Origin: Spirogloea muscicola
Lineage: Eukaryota > Streptophyta > Zygnematophyceae > Spirogloeales > Spirogloeaceae
DNA length: 34,862 nt
Direction of reading: 5' to 3'
NCBI GenBank assembly: GCA_009602725.1
Contig: WELB01000117.1
Span: 167,583 to 202,444, forward strand
Shown here: piece by piece, positions 1-12,000 of the stretch
Layout: the number at the start of each line of letters is the position of its first letter
Numbering within the stretch: the stretch's first letter is position 1
Position numbers and translations under genes: made by a program
The notes under the pieces: model-generated
What the model saw: only the letters and a program-made list of their open reading frames with translations
The model's database searches: none
What the model was told of the DNA's origin: nothing

Positions 1-2
1 TT

Positions 3-3000
3 GCGGTGCTGCTGCTCGCTGCCGCGGCGGTGCTGCTGCTGCTGCGCCGCGACCGCGTCCTCACCTGGCTCCTCGCGCGGGCGCTGCGCCGCGTTGCCGC
101 CGGCCCCGGCGCCACCGCCGCGCTCTCTGCGACGCTGCGCAAAGGTGCGCAAAGCTGCTCCAGCTCCTTCTCCGGCTCTGGCCTCGGCACCACCGCGCTC
201 TGCGACTGCTCGCGACTCACGCCGCCGCGCGCGGCGCGACTGGGGCGCGGCAGGGCCCGTGCTCAGCATCTGCGGCCTGCAGCTGCTTCCGGCGGCTCTC
301 GACGCCCTCGACTTGCCCTTCGCCGCCAAGGAAGGTGCGCAACGCCGCACCTCGCGCAATGCCGGAGGCTCCTGCAATGCGAGCTGGCACTCGATCTGCT
401 TGCCCACGACCTGAGGACGTCTGGGAAGCTGCCTCGCCGCAAGCTGCTGCCGGCTAAGAATAACCACCATAAGTAGCAGTAGTAGTAGTAGGATCACAAT
501 AGCAGTAGTACAAAGTAGTAAAAAGAGTAGTAATAGTAGTAGAAGATAGCTGGTTTTCTGCGAAAGTTTCGCCCCAGCAACTGCTATCCATATGCGGCGG
601 CGCTTGCTCTAAGCTCCAAGGCCTCCTCGTCTAATCGCTCAGTCGTGTCTCCGCAGCGAGGATCGACCTGGTGGAGCTGCGGTGGCCCTGGTGGCCCCTG
701 CTGTGGGGCGGCAGGATCGCGCTCACCGTGCAGGGCGTCCACCTGATCGTCACAAAGCGGAGCTTCCCGGTGGTGCGCATCGCTGGCCCTGGCCGCTCTG
801 CAACGCTTGGCAGAAAGGCCGCCGCCGCGGCTCTTACGGCAGAGCCTGAGGCTGAAGCCTTCGCTGCATGCAGCACAAGAAGGCGGGCATGCTCGACCGG
901 CAGCTGCTGGCCCGGCGGCAGCGGCAGCAGGCCGCACAGCTCGCAGCTGTGGACTCCATCCTGTGGGGCGAAGCGACGTCAACCCCATCCATTGGTGCGT
1001 TTTGCAAGTCGATCATGAGGAATTGCTGCCGCTCCTTCAGCGAGGGCGGCTCCTCGCCGGCTTGCGGTCCCATGCTTGTCGTCTGCCTGTCCCTCCTCCA
1101 GCCGCACTGCAGCCAAGCGAACCCTGCTGGCGAGAATGTACCACCGCGCTTGGTCAGGCGCTGACCGCAGTCGGGATACTGACTGCAGCTGGCTCCACCA
1201 TTGTCCCCTTCCCGCAGCCAAGCGTGCCACTGCTGCGCTGGCCAAGCCTTTAGTGCGGCTGCTGGCACAGCCCGCCGTCAAGGCGCTGCAGCTGACAGTC
1301 AAGAGCCTCAGCTTCGGCTTTGACATTGGCGGCGCATCCAAGGTAGGGCTAGCACAATCGCCAGTGACCCGAGGACGAGCAAGCCAGCCAGGTAGAGATG
1401 GCAGCTAGCAGCAACTCACGGCCTGCCCAGTGTGGCCACGCCCTCCAACTTATTGTGCACAGTGGGCTCCTCTCTTCAGGGAGAGCCCTACGCTGGTCTG
1501 CTGCTGAGCATGGACAGCCTCCAGCTCCTCCAGGTGCTGCACATTGCCTCCATTGGACGGCCACTGTGTTCAGCAGTCCTGGCTGCAGTCCAAACCCTTA
1601 GTGCATATTGAGTCTTTTAAGTGCATTATGAATGTGAGTCCAGCTGCTCAAGTGTTTGCATCTGTGCGCAGGCGAAGGACGCCGACGCCGCCGCCCGCCC
1701 AAGCATTCTGCTCTGCAAAGTCTGGCCTACACAGTCCCTCCAGCTCACTCATGGGGCAGCTCGTTGACTGATGGAGATGCAGGCAGTGCCTACAGTGCTA
1801 TGTAGCACTGCATGTTCTCTTCAAGCTCTGACTACCAGGTGCCTGCTCCTGTCCGCGGCATTTCAGGAGATCCGCCTCAAGGGCTTGAACCTTGAGATTG
1901 TGCACAGTGGGCAGCCTCAAGCTGGAGTGGTCAGAACAACTCCCTCATAATATATTCTCCACTGCCAGCCTGTTTACTTGCAGCAGTTCATGCTAAAAGA
2001 TCAGGCGCTCTGTTAGAGCTTGATGTGAGTCGAACCACGTCACTTGAGTAGTCAAGTGACGTTGCGACCATGAAAGTTCAAGCACGTGTAAACAGCCAAC
2101 CTTGGGTCGTCTTGCCTCATACGCTATGAAGCTTAGACTGTTTTCCTGACCGTATCCAGGATGACCATGATGGTCGAGCAACACGCGAGGCCATCATCAA
2201 GCGGTGGAGTGCCACAGCTCAGGCACGCTTGTTAGCCATCTAGGCCTGCGCCAGAGGGGAGCCCACCAGAAGTGCACTTACTGAGAAAAGAGGCCAGCTC
2301 CGATAGCTTTGCAATGAGCGTTGCATCTTGTATACCTGCTGCCCTCGGAGGACAGGAGGTGACAAAGTCACTACATGATGCTCTTTGAGATGGCATGCTG
2401 GACCGCTGCTTGTGTGATAGCAACTGGAATATAACACTTTCCAGATGGTGTGATGCAGCTTATCATCTCGGAGGCTAGGCGCCTTGCCGGTCTCAGAGCC
2501 AGTGCAAGCCTTTCTGTGGGAGCTCTGATCATCAGCGCAAATGAAACCGTCTTGGAGTGTCTGGTCGAGACACTCCATCACATTCGCCTGTTCACCAAAT
2601 TTAAGCAGGTTGACTTGGTTGACTTGGTTAACCGCCAAAAGCAAGGCTGCTGGTGTTTCGCGTGTACAGCCTTGAATAGGATGATCAGTAAAGAGCAGCT
2701 CTGCTGTGCACTTTAGCGTCGCAGCATGGAGAGGCGTTAGTGAAAAGCATGAGTGGCAGAGCATTTTTTCATTTGTAAGTCTGCCGTTGCAAATGGCAAA
2801 GTCTTATTCTTGCGCACCACTGCTATCCAGTTCAGGCAGCCCCGCCCACAGTCGACTGTGCTGGAAAATCCTGCGGCTTGGTGGCGCCATGCTAGTAAGC
2901 TTCCTGTCAAGCGGTGCTCTTCCAGCCAGGACAGCTTGCCATCATATAATGGTTGCAGAAGACCATTGCCTGTTCATTTTGTCAGTGATTAGCTATTTCC

Positions 3001-6000
3001 TATCTAGAGGTTCGTTGCATGTGCAAGCCTCCAGCGACAGCTGCATCCTCTCAATGGCAACCCATGTCTTTAATTGCAGCAGGATTCAGTACGTTGCTGT
3101 CCAGGGTGTTCATGATTGTTGAGGAGGCAGAAGGTTGCTGGGCTGACCCTGCCAGTGGCATGTATGTGCGTGCCAGTCTCTGCTGTCCTCAGGGCGCACA
3201 GAGAAGCGAATCCGGGGCGCCCTGTGCGGCCAGTAAGGCTTGCGGAGATTCGCCAGCTCCGGGAGCTTTACAGTAGTGCCTATGCCCATTATCATCTCTC
3301 ACCACAGCAGCTCAGCAGGTGTGCCAGCAAGCGTAAACCCTAACCCCTAACCCTAAACCCTAAAACCCCTAACTGTTAAATTCTGGGACCTGCAGGCTAT
3401 GATGCAGACAAGCCTTCACAGCAATATAAATCTGGACGGCATGTTTCACGGTGATGACTGAGGTCTCAGGATTACAGCTTATAGGCTCAAGTTTGCCTTG
3501 AGAGAGCTATTATGTAGCATCAAACAGTGACAGGCATCATGCTCTTCGTGTCAACCTATTGCACGGCCCAGGGAAGAGAGGACTCTGATGCGGGAGGTGG
3601 AGACCTTAGTTGGTACAAAGATTACAGCTCTTATTCGCTGGAGAGTCGTAGCCGAGATGCGAAGGGCAGACTGGTCAAGACGCTGGCAGGTGCGCCATTT
3701 CTGTGCCCGCAACGAAATGGACTTTCAAAGAAGTATTGCCAAATATGTTAACCAGGATCTCCTTTGCTCAGTGTTCATCTACTAGCACCAGGCTGGAGCA
3801 TGACACTTAATACTCTGCAGAGATGCTAAGCACTGTGCCTAGAAGTTGCCCTGGGGTGGTCAGGCTGGGCGATTCGATGCATATCTCAAGGAGATTACAT
3901 CAATGCTGGACAACGTTGACCTTGTTCTGCAAGGGGTCAAGATATCAGGTTGGTTAACAGGACAGAGCTTCCATCTAGCTTGTATACAATGTAGACTGTG
4001 CAAGGCTTGCTGCAATGCCAGCCACTTTCTCAAAAGCACAACTGCACTTGTGCAGCAAAGGAAGCTGCAGCACCAACTGAATGTGATATTCAGCTGGCTT
4101 GCCCCCGGGTACGCAGTCACTGAGTTGGTAGTCTGTTCTGCTCAATCACATAGAAAGGAGGTGGCTGCTCGAAGTTTCAGGAGCCTTCAGCTCTGATGAC
4201 TTGGGCAGAAGGGTTTCTTCTAGGCAATACAGCTTCTTATGGGCCATTGGCATGGGCGGGACAGATTAGCCTACTTCTGTCCACGTCAGAGAGCTTGGAT
4301 TGGGGTGGAGAGGTGTCCATCAAGCAGATAGCAGCCAACATTCAGGTGAGTCCTTGCAACCATTAGATCTGCCGGATTTAGGTTTGATCGTGTGGATTTT
4401 GAAAGTATCTACTTAGCATTTCAAGTTGTAGTCCAACAATGAGTAGTCCAACATTGACTAACGTCTTCTTCTGTAATGTGCACAATTTGCAGGCCGGCAA
4501 GGCAGGAGTGAGGCTGGAAAGCGGCATCCGCGCCATGCTGATAAAGGATAGTCAAGCATCTCCGCAACCACATGGTTGTGACTTCATTCTATCTAGGCAA
4601 GTTTGTCACTCGGACTGACAACATGTCTTCCAATCACAGCCTCAACTACTACATCTATTTAGTTGCCATCCTGGCATTGCCTCTCAGCAATGCATTTTCA
4701 AAGATGGCTAGCACTAAGTTGGTCATATTTCTTGCAGTCCTGCTCAAGGGGACCAGACAGGAGCACCAAGTAAAAGTGGCCAGTACCTGTTCGTGTCCGT
4801 GGTCCTCCAGATGCCTTCCAAAAGTGCAGCTCTGGACACCTTGCCCAGCTTAGCTTGCCGCATCTCCGCCACCGACATTGTGTTTCTCCCAATCTGGACT
4901 TCACGTCTGCTTCTTCTTCTCGACTCGCTTGCATTGGTAAACATTCCGCCTGAATACCAGCGTGTGCCACACTTGACAGTAGATTGTTTCTTTAAGTTTG
5001 TCCTTGAAGTGCGTATACAAGCTGTACCAGAGCATGCGAGGCATGTTGTGCCTCTGTATGTGCACGGACCTGGTTGGTGTCTGAAAGAGGAAGTCCTGAC
5101 AGGGTTTTGTCCTTGTTCATTGGTCAGACTGGTCCTTCGGAAAGGGGAGAAGCAGGCCGGAAGCAAGGAGAAGGAGCGGCGGAGTGGATGCCTGACCTGC
5201 GGCGGCAGCAGCGGAGGTTCTTTCGCGGGCAGCAGCAGATGCAGGGTCCTGCAGAGGCCGCTGCCTTGCTGCACCCGAAGGTGGTTGTGCGCAACAAGGC
5301 CAGAAGGCCGCTCAAGCTTGAAGTTGTATCTGGCACCATACGCCTGCTTGTGCCGTGTCACGGCATGGTGAGTTGCCCATCAACAACCCCTTGGCTAACT
5401 GGATACTTGATGACATTGTTGGCACTCTGTGTACATTATTGATCTTGTGACGCATTGTTGGCTTTGTCAGGCTGGCCAGTCATCAGTAGAGAGTCCAATC
5501 CAGGAAGGTGTTGAAGCAGCCGGAGGTGGCTCAGAGCCAGGGCCCCACGCCCTACTCGTCATCATTGACGAGCTCTCTCTGCAGACTGAGCGGTGACCTT
5601 CCACCTCTGAAAAAAGTTGCACAAACTGAGCAGAGTTGCTTGCTTGATATTTACATGTGTGATGGCAGCGTTGCCAACTTGATGGACTTTGCCCTCTGCG
5701 CGCAGCCCTGTGAGCCACAAGCTTGCTCAATCAGGCCAAGAGGACACAGCTTGGATCATGAAGTACCACAGCCACAGCACTGCGCCACTCCGCTTCCAGA
5801 AGCTTTACTGCCAGCTGACGCTGGAAGCTTGCCTTGCCAGGACGCCAGACTTCTCGGACAGGTACTCTGTGAATGTCTCAAAGGGCTACTCATACCTGAC
5901 AGGTCATTTGATTCAGCATCAGTGTGTACTCTGAATGGGCTGTGACAGGCCTCCTTCGCAAACGCAAATCCGCCTGTGCAGGGTACCTATCTTGCAAAAG

Positions 6001-9000
6001 CTAGAGGTCTATGTTGCGCTCATCCTCTGCGCCCAGCCTGCGTCACTTACTGTCACGAAGGTGAATGCTCGTCCACTTGATCATATAGTGAGCGGAGGTC
6101 ATACATCAGGTCATATGATGACGTCTTCATCTTTGGATGAGCAATTTTCACTTACTGTCAATGAATACCACTCCCTATTGGATCTGGTCATCTGGTCCTT
6201 AAGCAGAGAGAAAGACTCTTCCAGTAGAGGGCGATGACTGAAATTGGCCAGCCCAGAAAAAGAATGAATGAAGTTCTAAGCAGGGTTCTCTCCCCCTGTG
6301 CAATTTCATCAGCTCCTTCACCTGTCTTTGAACTTCTCTACGATTTTGCTGCTGGTGTCACCTATTGCTGCAGCCGAAGTGGCACGTTTGAAGCAAAGGT
6401 TAGACCAATTATGCTACAATCCAGTCCAACTCTTCCCTTCCATGGAATGTAATCGCCAGTACTGCACAGCACCTTTTATCCTGCGCATAGGGCATCTGGG
6501 CATGACCAATTTTCACTCTAGTCCACTTGAAGCAAGTGTTTGGATGCTGAGACTTGCCAATCTTTGAACTTAAAGCCTGACAGACATCAGCAAGAGCCAT
6601 GGGCAACGGCCAACCCGTAGTGCTGCCAAGCCAAGTGGGAAAAGCTCAGGAGGAGGAGGGCTTGTTTGGCTTCTTGAAGTGCAGGTATGGACAAGGAGGT
6701 CCAAGTGTGCATGATCTTTCCCTCTCCCTCTCTCCCCCCCCCCCCCTCCCCACCACCCCCTCTCCCTTGCACTCGCTCCATGCGCTCTTGCACTGAAAAA
6801 AGCATGGTCTGTAACTCTTGTACTCATGGCAATGATGATCGGCATTGATGGGTGCACAAAGCTGTTCACAGGTGCCAGCTGTAGCAGTGAAGGTGCTGCA
6901 GTGGAGACCTGAGCTGCATTCAAGGATGTGTGGCTGCGATAGCTGCGATGACAACAATGAGATCTGCTGGCTGGATCGAGAAAGGCCTCTCTATCTTTTC
7001 CAGCTCAGCTTGCTCAACGTCGTTGTCAAGAAGCTGGGCGAAGGGGTCAGTTCCTGTTTCTGCACTGTGTTGATTGTCAGCTGTTGCTGTGCAAAGTCGC
7101 TTTCCAGGTATGCCAACACGAGCGAGAGAAAAGTCTTCCAGTAGAGGTCGTACACGAGCCAGCATGCAATGAGCTGATGAATATTGCTACTGACTTGCAG
7201 TTGAAGGTCCTGGTGGGTCTGGGTGGGCTGATTGCTGCAGACCTCCAATTGAAGGTACTGCTTCAAGATTTCACGGTCAAGAAATGAGAGGCAGCTAGTA
7301 ATGCCCTTTTCAAGCCCAGCAATGATCTACTTCTACTTTGTAATGTGTAAGTAAGGCTGACATGGGGCAGAGTCATGATGTCTGTGCCATGCATGATTTT
7401 GCAGCTTGACCTGCCAGAAAGCTACATCATCAGCCCGTTGCTGGAGTATGAAGGCGACAAGCTTCACCGCCTCCAAAGAGTACTTTATCTTTTACTTTCG
7501 CCCATTCTTGTATCATCAGTCATAACGCGCTTAGCCGACATGGTACACACGACTTATTCTGCTGATACAGGTAGTAAGGAAGTGGAGGGAGGCTGCTGCA
7601 GCCAGAACGGGACGACCTAGGCGAGACGCGGCCAGTGGAATGACAAGTTTCGTACGTCAGGTTGGCAGCTCACACCTACGCAACTCATGTCATGCCTAGT
7701 TTGAGTCCCTCATTGTGCTGAGGAGTAAGGGGCTCATGCGCATTTGGTCAATGTGTAACGTCTCGATGCAGATCAACACGCAAGTTCTTATGCAGCCCAT
7801 GCGACCCACTATTGTGGACGTCCACATCACCACCATACCTGTCTGCTGGTAGGCTGTCTAACTATCGCCAAGGCTGTGAGGTGAAGGCAACACACGAGGC
7901 TCTATAACGGCTGGTTTTCATGCTGGTTTTCATGTACATTATGATGTACATTACCAACAGAATCAAATCACACATTCTATGTGCAGGAGCATAGGCTGAT
8001 TCATTCAAAATGCGTTCATGCAGCCACCTTGAGTCCATGGTTGATCTTCTCCATTGCTTTAGCAAATTGAAGCGAGTTGTCAGCAAGGTGGTCATCAGCT
8101 CCAACGCAGTCAAGAGCACGTCAAGCCAGGTTGAGAGTACCCAAATTCAGAAACCTGCAGAACTAGTAACACAATCAGCAAGTGACGGTCCAGACGGCCC
8201 GTTGTGGAGGATTGGGCAACCTGGCCTCAGCGACCTGTCGCAGAGCTTCTCTTTCTTCAAGAACCCCATTGCAGAACCAGAGCAGCCTGAGGACACTACA
8301 GTTGAGGATGTCCACTTTGAGGTCCTGAGGACAGACGCGGCATCGCAGCTCAGAAACAGGCCAGCAAGCACTTCAGGCGACCTGGCGGCGCAGTTGTTCC
8401 AGAAGCACGCGGGTAACAGAGAGACGGGGCTTTCAGCCAAGGGCTTGCAGCTGAAACTACAGCTGGCGGCATTGGAGCTGAGGGTGGGCACGCTTGATCA
8501 CGCCTTCATGAAGCTCACAGCCGGAGGAGTGCGCACGACATTGAGCACTGCCGGGACACCCGAGCAGCACAAAGACGGAGGCAACGATTCAAGGAGTAGA
8601 GATAGAGAAGCAAATGGCAAAGGCGCGGAAGAGAACAAGGGAGGGCTGTTCCTTGTGCTACAGGTCAACACTTTGAAGGTTGAGGACCTCTGCTTCAAGG
8701 ACAAGAAGTACCGCTACATTGTCTCCCCGCAAGGCAGCCTTCCTTCTGTCACGGTGCAGATCAGCACACGCCACGAGCAATGGGTCTCTTCTCTCCCTCC
8801 ACTTCCCCAGGTACTGGGCTTCTCACTGCCGGTCAATTACATTGACATCTGGAGTCATCGAACTATGGTCTGAAGGACACTCGCAGCACTGAGGCTGGTG
8901 TTGTTAGTAGCGTATGACTACTTTCTTATTGCAAAAGGTCATGGTGGTTGCTTTCTGCAGATGAAGATCTGGGTGGAAGGCAATCAGTTGAGGCTTGTGG

Positions 9001-12000
9001 TTATCCTGAGGTTTATCAAAGACATAATCTTCCTCATAGCACGACTGAAGGAGCTCAGATCCAGAGGTGGTACCAAAGCGAAGCCACCACCCAAGAAGAT
9101 CTCATCTGAGGGTCCATTGAATAAATACTCTCTTCTCATATACATCACTCTCTGTGACCTCACAGCAATGATGGCAAGGTCTGAAGCTGGTGCCCTTGCC
9201 CCCTGAGTATGGTCAACTGCACACACGGCCTTTCACTGTGATACCCTGGTGGCAAGAACCTCACCTAAATATATGCAGTATTGGGAAGCTAAGGCAGCTA
9301 AGGCCTGTCCAGCAAGTACATTGTCAGTACTTGTCCACTAAGCAAGAGGGTCCAGGCTGATGTGATCTGAGTTGCCAATGTCCAGGCATTCGTGGGAAGA
9401 AGAAAGATACGAGATTCGAGCCCGCAAGGTTGCCTGCACGATTCCCAGCGTTCCTAGTGTCCAACTCGCGGAGTACTATTGTCGCCAGCTCGGGAATATC
9501 CCGTCAGAACACGCCCAATTTGCCATGCCACCAGACTTCTGGAGGCCCTTCCAGCACACTCCCGGCACGCGTCCTACGATTGCTATCCACATGATGGACT
9601 ACTGCTTCTACTATGTCAGTCCAGAAGGTGTAGACCGGCCATGCACTACAGGCAGCAGTGATGTCTCTGCCATCATCCAGGTATGCGAGTGCAGGTATTT
9701 CATACCTGGACAATGATAGGACATGCATAGCGCATCCAAGATTAATTGCAGTGTGCTTACCTTTGTGAGCTACCTGCTGATTTTAGTGGAATATGCTTCT
9801 TAATTTGGAGAGACTTCATTGCGCCAGGTTCATCCATTTCGTCTACGAGTTTTATGGACGGAGTTTGTGTGCATCTTCGGGGAGATACAGTATGCCCTCC
9901 TAATGGGCCTTATCTTTGACCAATCCGAGGAGCCAGGATCCTATGCAGGTACACTGCTAAATACCCTACATCTTCTCAATCCTCATTGCACCTCAGGTGA
10001 CTGATCTCAGCTAAGTGCACCACCAACATGTGTTTCATGCTTGTGCCAGGTCCGGAGCGGGGGTTTAACCCATACGTGGGTCAAGTGCAGGGAGGTTTGT
10101 TGAGCGATGTTGTGCCAGACACAGACCTCACTGGCATGCAAGCCTCCTGGGAACTCCGGTTTGAGGTCGTCAATGCCACTATCACGGTGGAGATGCCTCC
10201 CAAGCTCCTCCCCCACTTTGGTCGAGGAGAGCCGCTGAGCACGGTCGCCATCCAGAAGCTGAAGGTGACAGTGGGAAGCTACTGGCCCCCACCCCCGACG
10301 TCACGCTTCCTGGAGCTGATTGTCAGTGGTCACAGTGTCGCAATCACTGATGACCGCTTTCAGAGTGTCACGCCCGTGCCTCTGGAGATCGTAAGGTGCC
10401 CCCACGATGTGAAGTTTGGCTCCAGGGATGCTGACAAGTTGGGGGGCGATCAGCTTTGCACAGCGGATTACAACACCTTTGTCCTGCAATATGCCATCAA
10501 GAAGAATCACACGCACGCCATGGAGATCACGTTGCTTCGCTGCAGCAAAATCTGGGCGTACTTTTTCCACTTTGGATATGTGAGGGCGATCATTGACACG
10601 TTTGCGGGCTACTTCTTGAAGCCCCTGTGCGCCTTCGGTCCCAGGAGCTTAGATCCTGACAGCTTCTTCTTCATCAATGTCATCACTCAGGTGCCCATCA
10701 CTTTCACAGCATCCCTAAGTCTCCCTGTAGTCATGGCATCTTTGCAGTGGCTTCTGTTCCTCTTGTTAGCATCTTACGTAACGTTGTCTGACTCGCAGGA
10801 CTCAGAGGCCTTCCTTCCCATCCCCGATCCAGCGATAGCAGCTGAAGGAAGGCTTTGGAACCTAGATTCAGATGAGGAGCATGACGAGGTCTGGCGGTTT
10901 GTGTACGAGGTGGGGGTGTGGAGCAGCGCATTGAGTACTTACTTCCTCAACATCAGAGATCAATCACTTAGGCTGAGATCCAAGACAATGCGAGTCTCTT
11001 ATAGCTGGGGAGGGGATAAGAGGTCCAAGCTCCGAGTGGACTTGGTCGGATCCAGGGCCTGCCAAATTCACCAAGTAGAGGTATTGGCTGTATCCACATC
11101 CTGAATAATGAGCATTTGGACCTAGAGTTTATAAGTGCCTAACATGGACAAATCACAAATGAACATGAAGTTGTCACCTAACGTTGGCCTTCACTGCATA
11201 TTTGCACATTGATTTGGCTGATAAGGGGACTACCATCTCCGCTTTCATCAATCTATGCAGGCATTTGCTTTGAGGGACTTCTTAGGCCCGATGGATGCGT
11301 CGTTCCAAATGGACGTGCATGTGCCAAAGCGTGGCAATTCTCGAAGCACCAAGTTCCTGTTCGATTGCTCTGTGCAGTCTCCTGACAAGCCCAGGAGCTG
11401 TTTGCCTATCTATCTCGTCTTCTCGGTATTGCACCTTACATTGTCCTTTCACGCACACATCTATGATTGAAGGATATGTTGGATTCCCTTGTTTACAGTC
11501 CTTATGATTGACCTGCTGCTCCTTTTGTTGCCAGCACATAACGCTTGTTAAAGCTGCCGTGGAGGTCCTCTTTCTCCGCCTCCGTGAGAAAGCAGACAAG
11601 GACACCCGTTCCTTAGAATCAAGGCCTTTCCTGCCGTCTGCTCTTGCTGTCTCTGTCAACCTAGACAAGCTAGCTCTTGCTTTGGTTGACGACAGGTGAA
11701 GAGCGTCTCTCCTACAGTCACTCACACTCTGCCTTTCAGCTGCTTTTTGCTAGCTGCTAGTTGTACTGGGAGGCCTTCAGCTACCAATTTGCTTGCCAGA
11801 GCTCTCAAGCATATACCATGTTGCACCCAGAGAGCACCCAGTGCAAGCAGATATACTGGGGCTGTACTGATTGACACTCAGTAGCTTGGTCTCTGTCATT
11901 GATTGATTTTGACTGCAGTGCTTTGTGGTGACTTCCCGGCAGGCTAGGGACGCCAGCCACAATTCTGGAAGTCATAGCAGACACATTGAGTTTCTCCTGG

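Larger units (their letters stand above)
3..3689 (+). other. VPS13 N-terminal hydrophobic segment and chorein domain exons
   Basis: Exon 3-144 encodes a Leu/Ala-rich hydrophobic stretch (AVLLLAAAAVLLLL) followed by basic RRDR and the amphipathic VLTWLLARALRRV. Exons 254-334 and 657-772 carry VLSICGLQLLP, LDALDLPFAAK and LRWPWWPLL, the chorein signature in which VPS13 proteins normally show LKPEALDELDLPFAVKAG. Exon 874-994 is a basic, Gln-rich helix (LLARRQRQQAAQLAAVDS). Exon 1218-1342 (KALQLTVKSLSFGFD) matches the usual NLQVSITNVHIRYED strand. Exons 1480-1533 and 1867 to about 1926 give MDSLQLLQ and IRLKGLNLEIV. An exon ending at 2608 (ETLHHIRLFTKFKQ) joins 2831-2894 (AWWRHA), then 3193-3318 (IRQLRELY) and 3572-3689 (VETLVGTKITALIRW). 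Each listed junction keeps phase. A tentative exon 3083-3161 would also fit phase but implies a 31-nt intron, so it is uncertain. Confidence 0.85.

Noticed and set aside
1672-1770. Possible VPS13 exon ARPSILLCKVWPTQS
   Set aside because: Has a good acceptor and starts in phase but runs into a stop with no suitable donor; the direct join from 1533 to 1867 matches the family better.
2240-2764. 174-codon open frame on the minus strand
   Set aside because: Overlaps a phase-consistent VPS13 exon on the plus strand (ending at 2608), matches no known domain, and has low-information composition.
3335-3373. True chromosome end or assembly join at the telomere-type tract
   Set aside because: Flanking exons join in phase and continue the same protein, so the tract is internal. 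The same holds for 32514-32543.
4744-5361. 205-codon minus-strand open frame
   Set aside because: Antisense shadow of VPS13 exons 4738-4936 and 5128-5367, which carry family motifs.
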